Shown piece by piece: positions 1 through 4,339 of a stretch of DNA of 6,273 nucleotides. A model generated the notes under the pieces. The model ran no database searches, was not told the DNA's origin, and saw only the letters and a program-made list of their open reading frames with translations. The DNA is taken from assembly GCA_937897215.1 (NCBI GenBank), contig CALCBQ010000021.1:1-6273 (forward strand). Reading direction: 5' to 3'. Made by a program: the position numbers and the translations under genes. The stretch is from an uncultured Clostridia bacterium (GTDB taxonomy: Bacteria > Bacillota > Clostridia > Oscillospirales > Acutalibacteraceae). Positions within the stretch are counted from its first letter, which is position 1. The number at the start of each line of letters is the position of its first letter.

Positions 1-50
1 CGACCTTCAGAGTCGGAGTCTGACGCTCTATCCAACTGAGCTACAAGCGC
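1..50 (-). tRNA. tRNA-Arg (anticodon CCG), 3' part outside window
   Basis: Read on the minus strand from position 50, the sequence folds as the 5' two thirds of a tRNA. It has a 7-nt acceptor strand GCGCTTG, then TA, a D arm GCTC/GAGC around loop AGTTGGATA, one G, and an anticodon stem TCAGA/TCTGA enclosing loop CTCCGAC. The anticodon is CCG, which reads the arginine codon CGG. The window ends in the variable loop, so the T arm and the 3' acceptor strand cannot be checked. It lies downstream of ychF on the same strand. CGG is a rare codon here: none of the 16 arginines in the fucosidase gene of this window uses it. Confidence 0.93.
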
Positions 51-66
51 AAATTTAATGCGGAAT

Positions 67-129
67 GCATAATGCGTAATGCGTAATTGTTATATCAGTT
101 GGATTGTTTTAATTACGAATTACGAATTA
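67..129. repeat. AT-rich inverted repeat built of 7-bp units
   Basis: The left part contains three successive heptads (gcataat, gcgtaat, gcgtaat) and the right part two (attacga, attacga). Arms 70-88 and 111-129 are inverted copies of each other, matching at 17 of 19 positions. The two mismatches fall at the same place in each heptad. The 22-nt centre (89-110) is not repeated. This resembles short palindromic intergenic repeats common in gut Clostridia, by memory only. No open reading frame or transposase is linked to it, so it would be non-autonomous if mobile. It separates ychF from the downstream tRNA-Arg. Confidence 0.7.
89..97 (-). promoter_or_regulatory. Possible extended -10 promoter for tRNA-Arg
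   Basis: On the minus strand the centre of the heptad repeat reads TGATATAAC, an extended -10 (TGn followed by TATAAC), about 40 nt upstream of the tRNA 5' end. No good -35 hexamer is found 16-18 nt upstream, because that stretch is the repeat arm. The position suits a tRNA promoter. The tRNA could equally be transcribed from further upstream by read-through from ychF. Confidence 0.3.
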
Positions 130-161
130 TTATTCAGATTTAAACATTAAATCTGAATAAT
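129..161. repeat. Perfect 15-bp inverted repeat across the ychF stop codon
   Basis: Positions 129-143 (attattcagatttaa) and 147-161 are exact reverse complements, with only three bases between. On the ychF strand the 5' arm is the last codons of ychF, and its TAA stop (140-142) lies in the 3' arm. The arms have only two G/C bases each and no U-run follows, so it is not a classical intrinsic terminator. It directly abuts the heptad repeat at 129. Confidence 0.85.
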
Positions 162-1234
162 ACAATATCTCCGTCTTTCATAACGTATTCTTTGCCTTCA
201 GAACGAACAAGTCCTTTTTCCTTGGCTGCTTGCATTGTGCCGTTTGCCATAAGGTCGTCAAAGTGGATTACTTCTGCACGGATAAATCCACGCTCAAAGT
301 CAGTATGAATTTTACCTGCTGCCTGTGGTGCTTTTGTGCCTTTTTTAATTGTCCAAGCACGAACTTCAGGCTGACCTGCTGTTAAGTATGAGATAAGTCC
401 TAAAAGGTTGTATGAACGCTGAATAAGTAAGTCAAGACCACCTTGCTCAATGCCTAAATCTGCAAGGAACATTTCTTTTTCTTCTTTATCAAGTTCTGCA
501 ATCTGTGCTTCAAGTTCTGCGCAGATTGGAAGTGTTTCTGCACCCTCTGCCTCGGCAAGTTTGCAAACTGCGTTGTATCGTGCATTGTCTTTAATATTGT
601 TAGCGAAATCTTCTTCGCTCATATTACAAGCATAAATTACTGGTTTTGACGAAAGAAGTGCAATGGTAGAGAGAATTTCACGCTCTTCGTCATCCATTTC
701 AACTGCACGAGCGTTGACACCATTTTCTAACTCACCACGAAGTCTTTTAAGGAAATCAAGTTCTTTCTGAAGTGATTTGTCGCCTTTCAAATCCTTTTCA
801 ACCTTTGTAATTCTTCTGTCGAGAATTTCAACGTCAGAGAGAATAAGTTCAAGGTTGATTGTTTCAATATCACGCTGTGGGTCAATACTGCCTTCAACGT
901 GAATAATATCATCATTATCAAAGCAACGAACAACGTGAATGATTGCGTCAACCTCGCGAATGTGAGAAAGGAATTTATTACCAAGACCTTCGCCCTTTGA
1001 TGCGCCTTTTACAAGACCTGCAATATCAACAAATTCGATTGTAGCGGGAGTAATTTTTGCAGGATTATACATTTCTGCAAGTTTGTCAATTCTGTAATCA
1101 GGCACTGCAACAACGCCAACGTTTGGCTCGATTGTGCAGAAAGCATAGTTTGCAGACTGTGCGCCCGCGTTTGTAATCGCATTAAAAAGTGTACTTTTGC
1201 CTACATTTGGCAAACCAACGATACCAAGTTTCAT
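140..1234 (-). CDS. ychF: Redox-regulated ATPase YchF (OBG-family P-loop protein)
   Basis: This is a complete 364-residue YchF/Ola1-type protein, the usual family length. The P-loop GLPNVGKST is at residues 7-15, and the switch region containing DIAGLVKGAS is at 70-79. At 204-207 NMSE replaces the NKxD of true GTPases, which fits the family's preference for ATP. Cys33 in FCTIEPN is at the place of the redox-sensitive cysteine of E. coli YchF. Residues about 120-190 are charged and helical, as expected for the coiled-coil insert, and a TGS-like domain ends the protein (about 281-364, with FERGFIRAEVIHFDDL). The family is cytoplasmic, binds ribosomes and is linked to stress responses; its exact role is unsettled. 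The start is supported by AAGGA 8 nt upstream and by a strong promoter at 1270-1298. The gene is divergent from tcdA and upstream of tRNA-Arg. Confidence 0.97.
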   Translation of the reverse strand: MKLGIVGLPNVGKSTLFNAITNAGAQSANYAFCTIEPNVGVVAVPDYRIDKLAEMYNPAKITPATIEFVDIAGLVKGASKGEGLGNKFLSHIREVDAIIHVVRCFDNDDIIHVEGSIDPQRDIETINLELILSDVEILDRRITKVEKDLKGDKSLQKELDFLKRLRGELENGVNARAVEMDDEEREILSTIALLSSKPVIYACNMSEEDFANNIKDNARYNAVCKLAEAEGAETLPICAELEAQIAELDKEEKEMFLADLGIEQGGLDLLIQRSYNLLGLISYLTAGQPEVRAWTIKKGTKAPQAAGKIHTDFERGFIRAEVIHFDDLMANGTMQAAKEKGLVRSEGKEYVMKDGDIVLFRFNV

Positions 1235-1269
1235 TTAACTCATCCTTAAATATAAATTTCCAAAAATGT

Positions 1270-1298
1270 ATTATACACTATTGCAGTAGATTTTTCAA
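1270..1298 (-). promoter_or_regulatory. Sigma-A promoter of ychF
   Basis: On the minus strand, TTGAAA (1298-1293) is followed by exactly 17 nt and a consensus TATAAT (1275-1270). The predicted transcript starts near 1263, giving a leader of about 29 nt with the ychF ribosome binding site. The promoter lies inside a perfect inverted repeat that also encodes the opposing promoter. Confidence 0.85.
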
Positions 1299-1309
1299 TA
1301 GTGTATAAT
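1281..1309 (+). promoter_or_regulatory. Sigma-A promoter of tcdA
   Basis: On the plus strand, TTGCAG (1281-1286) is followed by 17 nt and a consensus TATAAT (1304-1309). The predicted start is near 1316, just before the GC-rich palindromic element. The tcdA mRNA would then have a structured leader of about 140 nt. This promoter overlaps the ychF promoter so fully that one polymerase should exclude the other. Confidence 0.75.
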
Positions 1310-1320
1310 TCATATTGTAT

Positions 1321-1447
1321 GTAGGGATTCCCCTCCCTCATTGAGGGAGGTGGCATTTTCGCAAGAAAATGACGGTGGGAGTATGCATGTTACTCCCCCA
1401 GTCTGCTTCGCAGACAGCCCCCTCAAAGATGGGGCGGAAAGGGCTTA
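1321..1447. mobile_element. GC-rich multi-hairpin palindromic element (MITE-like)
   Basis: This stretch is strikingly richer in C and G than its surroundings and is packed with inverted repeats. Terminal arms 1328-1352 and 1415-1439 pair at 20 of 25 positions. Inside are local hairpins: 1332-1339 with 1343-1350; 1354-1360 with 1365-1371 around a GCAA tetraloop; 1377-1383 with 1391-1397; 1401-1406 with 1410-1415; and a weak 1417-1421 with 1431-1435. No coding capacity is seen. Segments such as CCCCCAGTCTGC and TGAGGGAGG recall a dispersed intergenic repeat of gut Clostridia, by memory only. The outer limits are approximate, and no clear target-site duplication was found. If transcribed from 1316 it forms most of the tcdA leader. 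Confidence 0.7.
1436..1443 (+). promoter_or_regulatory. Ribosome binding site of tcdA at the element's edge
   Basis: GGAAAGGG lies 11 nt before the tcdA ATG and is the only purine-rich site near it. Its first four bases belong to the right terminal arm of the palindromic element and can pair with 1328-1331 in the long-range fold. Insertion of the element may therefore have replaced or modified the original translation signal. Confidence 0.55.
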
Positions 1448-1454
1448 TTAAATT

Positions 1455-2132
1455 ATGGAACAATTTTCTCGTACTGAAAGATTGATTGGTAAAGAAAATC
1501 TTGAAAAAATAAAGAATAAAAATATCATAATTTTTGGGCTTGGTGGTGTTGGCTCTTACGTGGCTGAAGCTTTGGCTCGTTGTGGCGTTGGCAAAATGAC
1601 AGTTGTTGACAAGGACACAGTTGATATTACAAATATTAATCGTCAGTTATATGCTTTACACTCCACCATTGGCAGAAACAAGGCAGATGTGGCAAAAGAG
1701 CGTATTCTTGACATAAATCCAACTTGTGAAGTTACACCAATCGTTAAGATGTATCTACCCGAAAATGCAGAGGAATTTAACCTTTCACAATACGATTATA
1801 TTATTGATGCCATTGACAACGTAACTGCAAAAATTGACCTTGCGATGAAATCTCAAGAATTGAATATACCTATCATATCTTCAATGGGTACAGGCAATAA
1901 ACTTGACCCTACTGCTTTTAAGATTACGGATATTTACAAGACTGATACTTGTCCTCTTTGCCGAGTTATGCGTAGGGAATTAAAAGCGAGAAATGTTAAA
2001 AAATTAAAAGTGCTTTATTCAACGGAAATCCCTAAAAATGATGGCGAAAGAACACCTGCAAGTATTTCATTCGTGCCAAGTGTTGCAGGGCTTATTATTG
2101 CAGGAAGTGTTATTGAAGATTTGCTTAAATAG
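1455..2132 (+). CDS. tcdA: tRNA threonylcarbamoyladenosine dehydratase TcdA (ThiF/E1 fold)
   Basis: This 225-residue E1-like ATP-dependent enzyme belongs to the family that cyclises t6A to ct6A at position 37 of ANN-decoding tRNAs. The nucleotide-binding loop GLGGVGS is at residues 28-34, the ribose-side acidic pair in VVDKD at 51-54, and the NxNRQ signature at 60-64. K76 and the DAIDN motif (118-122) follow, then the family-typical stretch GTGNKLDPTAFKITDI (146-160) and CPLC (166-169). It is somewhat shorter than E. coli TcdA (about 268), mainly at the C-terminus, but ends cleanly at IIAGSVIEDLLK, so it looks complete. The ATG start gives the expected MEQFSRTERLIG N-terminus. The enzyme is cytoplasmic. 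Its partner, ychF, is divergent across a shared palindromic promoter, and no downstream gene appears to be in its transcript. MoeB/ThiF carriers are less likely because of the MRRELKAR-type C-terminal region. Confidence 0.93.
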   Translation: MEQFSRTERLIGKENLEKIKNKNIIIFGLGGVGSYVAEALARCGVGKMTVVDKDTVDITNINRQLYALHSTIGRNKADVAKERILDINPTCEVTPIVKMYLPENAEEFNLSQYDYIIDAIDNVTAKIDLAMKSQELNIPIISSMGTGNKLDPTAFKITDIYKTDTCPLCRVMRRELKARNVKKLKVLYSTEIPKNDGERTPASISFVPSVAGLIIAGSVIEDLLK

Positions 2133-2160
2133 TGTAAATCTGTGCACTCCATAACACATC

Positions 2161-2188
2161 TTGACTAAAAAGTTAAAAGTGTTAGAAT
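2161..2188 (+). promoter_or_regulatory. Sigma-A promoter of the flavin-reductase-like gene
   Basis: TTGACT (2161-2166) and TAGAAT (2183-2188) are separated by 16 nt in the AT-rich gap after tcdA. A transcript would start near 2195, leaving a leader of about 24 nt with GAGGGG (2207-2212) 6 nt before the ATG. The gap contains no convincing terminator for tcdA. Confidence 0.65.
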
Positions 2189-2218
2189 ATTATCAATAAA
2201 TCAAATGAGGGGATTTTT

Positions 2219-3148
2219 ATGAGCAGTTTTGAAAATTTAAGAATAGTTGATAACTTTTATCAGACATCTTTGTTCTTTCCAATGCCAACAGTTGTAATCA
2301 GTACACTTTGTGAAGACGGAACAACAAACTTAGGACCATATTCACTTGTTCAACCATATTACGTTGCAGGTAAAGATTATTATGCAATGCTTCTTTGTTG
2401 CAGAAATTCGTCAAATACCGCACAAAATATTCTTCGCAACGGTAAATGTGCGCTTAACTTTATTGACGATAACCCAAAAACTTTTAAAGAGGCAGTAAAA
2501 CTCTCTTGGCCGGGGGACAAACCTGAAGAAAAAATGCCAAAATGCAACTTCAAACTTGAAAAGAGTATGCTCCATGAAGAAACAGGGGAAACACGCCCAA
2601 TGGTTTTAACTGATGCTATTGAAGTTATTGAATGTACTTGGGTGCGTGAGCTTGATGGTGCTGATAAAGATATGGCAGGGGAGCTTAACGGCTATGAAGG
2701 TCCATATCACGATTTTAATGGTATTACAAGTAAATTTGGTGCTCACTTTATCTTGAAAATTGACAAAATCCTTATGAAGAAAAAATATAGCGATGCTATT
2801 ATCAATGGGGTTAAAGCAAAGGATTTCCCTGCACTTCCTGTTGATTACGGTTATCGTGATAGTAAAAATTTCTGGTTCCACAGAAAGAGAAAAATGCGTG
2901 CAGAGCTTTTACAAATGCGTGAGGCATCACTTGAATCCGTTCGCTATGCAGCAGATAGGGTTAACGATAAGATTAAGTTTACTGATGAAGCCCTTAAAAC
3001 AGTTCTTGCAGTGCCACGTGTATTCTTGCCATTAGTCCTTAAAGGTTGCGTTGATTGGGCAAAAGAAAATAATGTTGAACTCATAACTGAAGAGCATATG
3101 AAGATTATCAACGATAAACGTGCAAAAGAAAAAGCAAAGAAAAAATAA
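2219..3148 (+). CDS. Flavin-reductase-like split-barrel protein with PCP_red-like C-terminal domain
   Basis: The protein has 309 residues and two parts. Residues about 10-220 resemble the flavin reductase-like FMN-binding split barrel. MPTVVISTLCEDG (22-34) is the first strand pair, NLGPYSLVQPYYV (37-49) the segment near the flavin, and RNSSNTAQNILRNGKCALNFI (62-82) the typical helix and strand. HFILKIDKILM follows at 176-186. Residues about 253-300 (FTDEALKTVLAVPRVFLPLVLKG, then the ITEEHMKII stretch) resemble the small PCP_red helical domain (light-independent protochlorophyllide reductase subunit B C-terminus). A charged helix joins the two, and the tail is lysine-rich. There is no signal peptide, so it is probably cytoplasmic and possibly a flavin-binding oxidoreductase. 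The substrate is unknown. The start is set by GAGGGG 6 nt upstream. It appears monocistronic, with its own promoter and terminator. The PCP_red call is by recognition and is less certain than the barrel. Confidence 0.7.
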   Translation: MSSFENLRIVDNFYQTSLFFPMPTVVISTLCEDGTTNLGPYSLVQPYYVAGKDYYAMLLCCRNSSNTAQNILRNGKCALNFIDDNPKTFKEAVKLSWPGDKPEEKMPKCNFKLEKSMLHEETGETRPMVLTDAIEVIECTWVRELDGADKDMAGELNGYEGPYHDFNGITSKFGAHFILKIDKILMKKKYSDAIINGVKAKDFPALPVDYGYRDSKNFWFHRKRKMRAELLQMREASLESVRYAADRVNDKIKFTDEALKTVLAVPRVFLPLVLKGCVDWAKENNVELITEEHMKIINDKRAKEKAKKK

Positions 3149-3152
3149 ATTT

Positions 3153-3187
3153 TAACGGTGAGATTAATTTCTCGCCGTTATTTTTTT
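3153..3187 (+). terminator. Intrinsic terminator of the flavin-reductase-like gene
   Basis: The stem AACGGTGAG/CTCGCCGTT (3154-3162 with 3171-3179), with one G-U pair and an outer T-A pair, is followed by seven Ts (3181-3187). It begins five bases after the stop codon. An A-rich stretch precedes the stem, so weak activity on the other strand is possible, but no convergent gene needs it. Confidence 0.93.
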
Positions 3188-3239
3188 AAAATCAACACTT
3201 TTTAAATTTCTTGTTGTTCAGTTTGTGTTTTTGAAAAAT

Positions 3240-3245
3240 TATAAT
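3240..3245 (+). promoter_or_regulatory. Tentative -10 box of the membrane protein/TetR operon
   Basis: A consensus TATAAT is placed about 7 nt before a likely start at 3252, giving a short leader with the ribosome binding site. It is embedded in the 10-bp palindrome AATTATAATT (3237-3246). No good -35 hexamer sits at 16-18 nt, so the site may be weak or activator-dependent. No clear TetR operator palindrome was seen. Confidence 0.4.
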
Positions 3246-3258
3246 TGTCTTGTAACTT

Positions 3259-3267
3259 AAAGGAGGT
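3259..3267 (+). promoter_or_regulatory. Strong ribosome binding site deciding the start at 3275
   Basis: AAAGGAGGT is close to a full anti-16S match and sits 7 nt before the ATG at 3275. This rules out the in-frame TTG at 3245, which lies upstream of the site. Confidence 0.9.
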
Positions 3268-3274
3268 TATAATA

Positions 3275-3631
3275 ATGAACACAGACAAAATTTACGCAGA
3301 ATCAATCGCAAAGGAGTATGCACCAAAAGATAATTCAAAAATCGTTGCACTCCGTAAACTTGACCAGAAAGCAAAAATGCCTGCAACAGTATTCACTTAC
3401 ACTTTTGGCATTATTTCAAGTCTTGTTGCGGGACTCGGAATGAGCCTTGCAATGAATGTAATCGGCGGTACAACATTTTTTATGGTGCTTGGCATTATAA
3501 TTGGTATTATCGGCTTTATCGGTATGGGTGTAAACTACCCTATTTACAAGAAGAAACTTGAAAAAGGCAAGCAAAAATATGCCTTTGAAATTGTAGAACT
3601 TGCAAGAGAAATTAGCGAAGAAAACAAGTGA
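3275..3631 (+). CDS. Small membrane protein with two transmembrane helices, function unknown
   Basis: This is a 118-residue protein. An N-terminal soluble stretch (1-35; IAKEYAPKDNSKIVALRKLDQKAK) resembles an amphipathic, lysine-rich helix. Two hydrophobic helices follow at about 36-60 and 66-88, both rich in glycine and joined by a very short turn (NVIGGTT). A charged C-terminal helix (91-118) ends in acidic residues. The positive charges flanking the hairpin suggest both ends are cytoplasmic. The fold is compact and no catalytic motif is seen. I know similar proteins in gut Clostridia, often beside a regulator, but no firm function. The TetR gene follows after 24 nt with its own strong ribosome binding site, so the two form an operon. 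By analogy with other TetR-linked membrane proteins it may be part of an envelope or efflux response; this is only an inference. Confidence 0.85.
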   Translation: MNTDKIYAESIAKEYAPKDNSKIVALRKLDQKAKMPATVFTYTFGIISSLVAGLGMSLAMNVIGGTTFFMVLGIIIGIIGFIGMGVNYPIYKKKLEKGKQKYAFEIVELAREISEENK

Positions 3632-3655
3632 AATTATTAGAAAGGGGGCTGTCAA

Positions 3656-4246
3656 ATGAATAAAAATGAAAGCAAGTATTTTAATACTGCAGTCAAAATG
3701 GATAAGGCGCTCCTTTCACTTCTTGAAAAGAAAGATTTTGAGTATATTACTATCAAAGAAATCTGTGAAGTGGCAGGTGTAAATCGTTCAACCTTTTATC
3801 TTCATTACGAAAATACTGCCGATTTGCTTAAAGAAACAACTAAATATATTCTTGACAGTTTCCTTACCTATTTTACAGTTGACAGACAAAGCATAACTAT
3901 TCAATATCAGGAATGTAAGTTGCAAGATTTAGTATTTATTACACCTGAATATTTAATGCCATACCTTACATTTATTAAAGAAAATCAGCGAGTATTTATA
4001 ACTGCAGTTAAACATTTGAGAACAATGGATTTTGAAAATGTTTATAACAAAATGTTTAAGTTTATATTTAATCCTATTCTTGAGCGCTTCAGTTTTCCTG
4101 AAAAAGATAGGGAATATGTGCTCAAATTTTATCTTACAGGAATTACTGCTATAGTTATGGAATGGCTAAAAAATGATTGTAATGAATCAATCGAAGATAT
4201 AAGCCGAATAATCATTCAATGTGTAATAGGACAAAATAAAGTGTAA
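3656..4246 (+). CDS. TetR/AcrR-family transcriptional regulator
   Basis: The protein has 196 residues, a normal length for the family. The N-terminal DNA-binding domain has the classic helix-turn-helix around residues 31-52 (ITIKEICEVAGVNRSTFYLHY), followed by the usual helix 4 (NTADLLKETTKYIL). The ligand and dimer domain (about 65-196) is all-helical and ends with FYLTGITAIVMEWLKND (158-174), typical of the TetR_C group in Firmicutes. AAAGGGGG lies 7 nt before the ATG. The gene is second in an operon with a small membrane protein and is closed by a strong terminator. Autoregulation of this operon is the simplest expectation. Control of the downstream fucosidase gene cannot be excluded, but no shared palindrome was found between the two upstream regions. 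The ligand is unknown. Confidence 0.92.
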   Translation: MNKNESKYFNTAVKMDKALLSLLEKKDFEYITIKEICEVAGVNRSTFYLHYENTADLLKETTKYILDSFLTYFTVDRQSITIQYQECKLQDLVFITPEYLMPYLTFIKENQRVFITAVKHLRTMDFENVYNKMFKFIFNPILERFSFPEKDREYVLKFYLTGITAIVMEWLKNDCNESIEDISRIIIQCVIGQNKV

Positions 4247-4251
4247 AGCAA

Positions 4252-4284
4252 AGCCTTGAGTTAATTCTCAAGGCTATATTTTTT
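4252..4284 (+). terminator. Intrinsic terminator of the membrane protein/tetR operon
   Basis: A perfect 9-bp stem AGCCTTGAG/CTCAAGGCT encloses the loop TTAATT and is followed by ATA and six Ts (4279-4284). It begins six bases after the tetR stop codon. It insulates the operon from the fucosidase gene, which therefore needs its own promoter. Confidence 0.95.
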
Positions 4285-4312
4285 ATAAAAAGTAGTGCAA
4301 TTTTGTTTGTGA

Positions 4313-4323
4313 TGTTATATAAT
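4313..4323 (+). promoter_or_regulatory. Probable extended -10 promoter of the glycosidase operon
   Basis: The stretch TGTTATATAAT contains TGnTATATA (extended -10, 4313-4321) and an overlapping exact TATAAT (4318-4323). A weak GTGCAA (4295-4300) sits 17 nt before the latter. Transcription would start around 4329, so the ATG at 4322 would lie inside the promoter and cannot be the start codon from this promoter. The mRNA leader before the ATG at 4340 would be only about 10 nt. Confidence 0.5.
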
Positions 4324-4329
4324 GACTTT

Positions 4330-4334
4330 GGTGA
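4330..4334 (+). promoter_or_regulatory. Ribosome binding site favouring the fucosidase start at 4340
   Basis: GGTGA, complementary to the last bases of 16S rRNA, is 5 nt before the ATG at 4340. No comparable site precedes the ATG at 4322. The site is modest beside the strong GGAGG/GGGGG sites of neighbouring genes. Confidence 0.5.
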
Positions 4335-4339
4335 TTAAA

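Larger units (their letters stand above)
1270..1309. repeat. Perfect 14-bp inverted repeat carrying two divergent promoters
   Basis: The arms 1270-1283 (attatacactattg) and 1296-1309 (caatagtgtataat) are exact reverse complements around a 12-nt centre. Each arm contains the -10 of one promoter and at least half of the -35 of the opposite one. The symmetry therefore makes a mirrored promoter pair for ychF and tcdA. It could also be an operator for a dimeric regulator. With a 12-nt loop and no U-run in a suitable place it is unlikely to be a terminator. Confidence 0.85.

Noticed and set aside
67..129. CRISPR-like repeats
   Set aside because: The units are 7 bp, contiguous and arranged as an inverted repeat; there are no spacers.
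129..161. Intrinsic terminator for ychF
   Set aside because: The stem is perfect, but it has only two G/C bases per arm and no U-run follows on the ychF strand, so it is kept as an inverted repeat only.
450..635. Small plus-strand reading frame antisense to ychF
   Set aside because: It is low-complexity serine/alanine/leucine-rich, has no ribosome binding site, and is fully covered by a well-conserved gene on the other strand.
1316..1454. Known riboswitch or T-box in the tcdA leader
   Set aside because: No T-box sequence or recognisable riboswitch core was seen. The structure is a series of simple inverted repeats typical of an interspersed element.
2133..2160. Terminator directly after tcdA
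   Set aside because: Only a 4-bp TGTG/CACA stem with no T-run can be formed; transcription may simply fade or read into the next gene.
3245..3274. In-frame TTG start adding ten residues to the small membrane protein
   Set aside because: The TTG lies upstream of a near-perfect AAAGGAGGT that serves the ATG at 3275, and it overlaps the predicted -10 box.
3188..3274. TetR operator palindrome upstream of the membrane protein gene
   Set aside because: Only a short AT palindrome (3237-3246) overlapping the -10 was found, too short and AT-biased to call an operator.
3275..3631. Enzymatic label such as dihydropteridine reductase for the small membrane protein
   Set aside because: I recall such a label on similar proteins, but the sequence has two membrane helices and no Rossmann or catalytic motif to support it.
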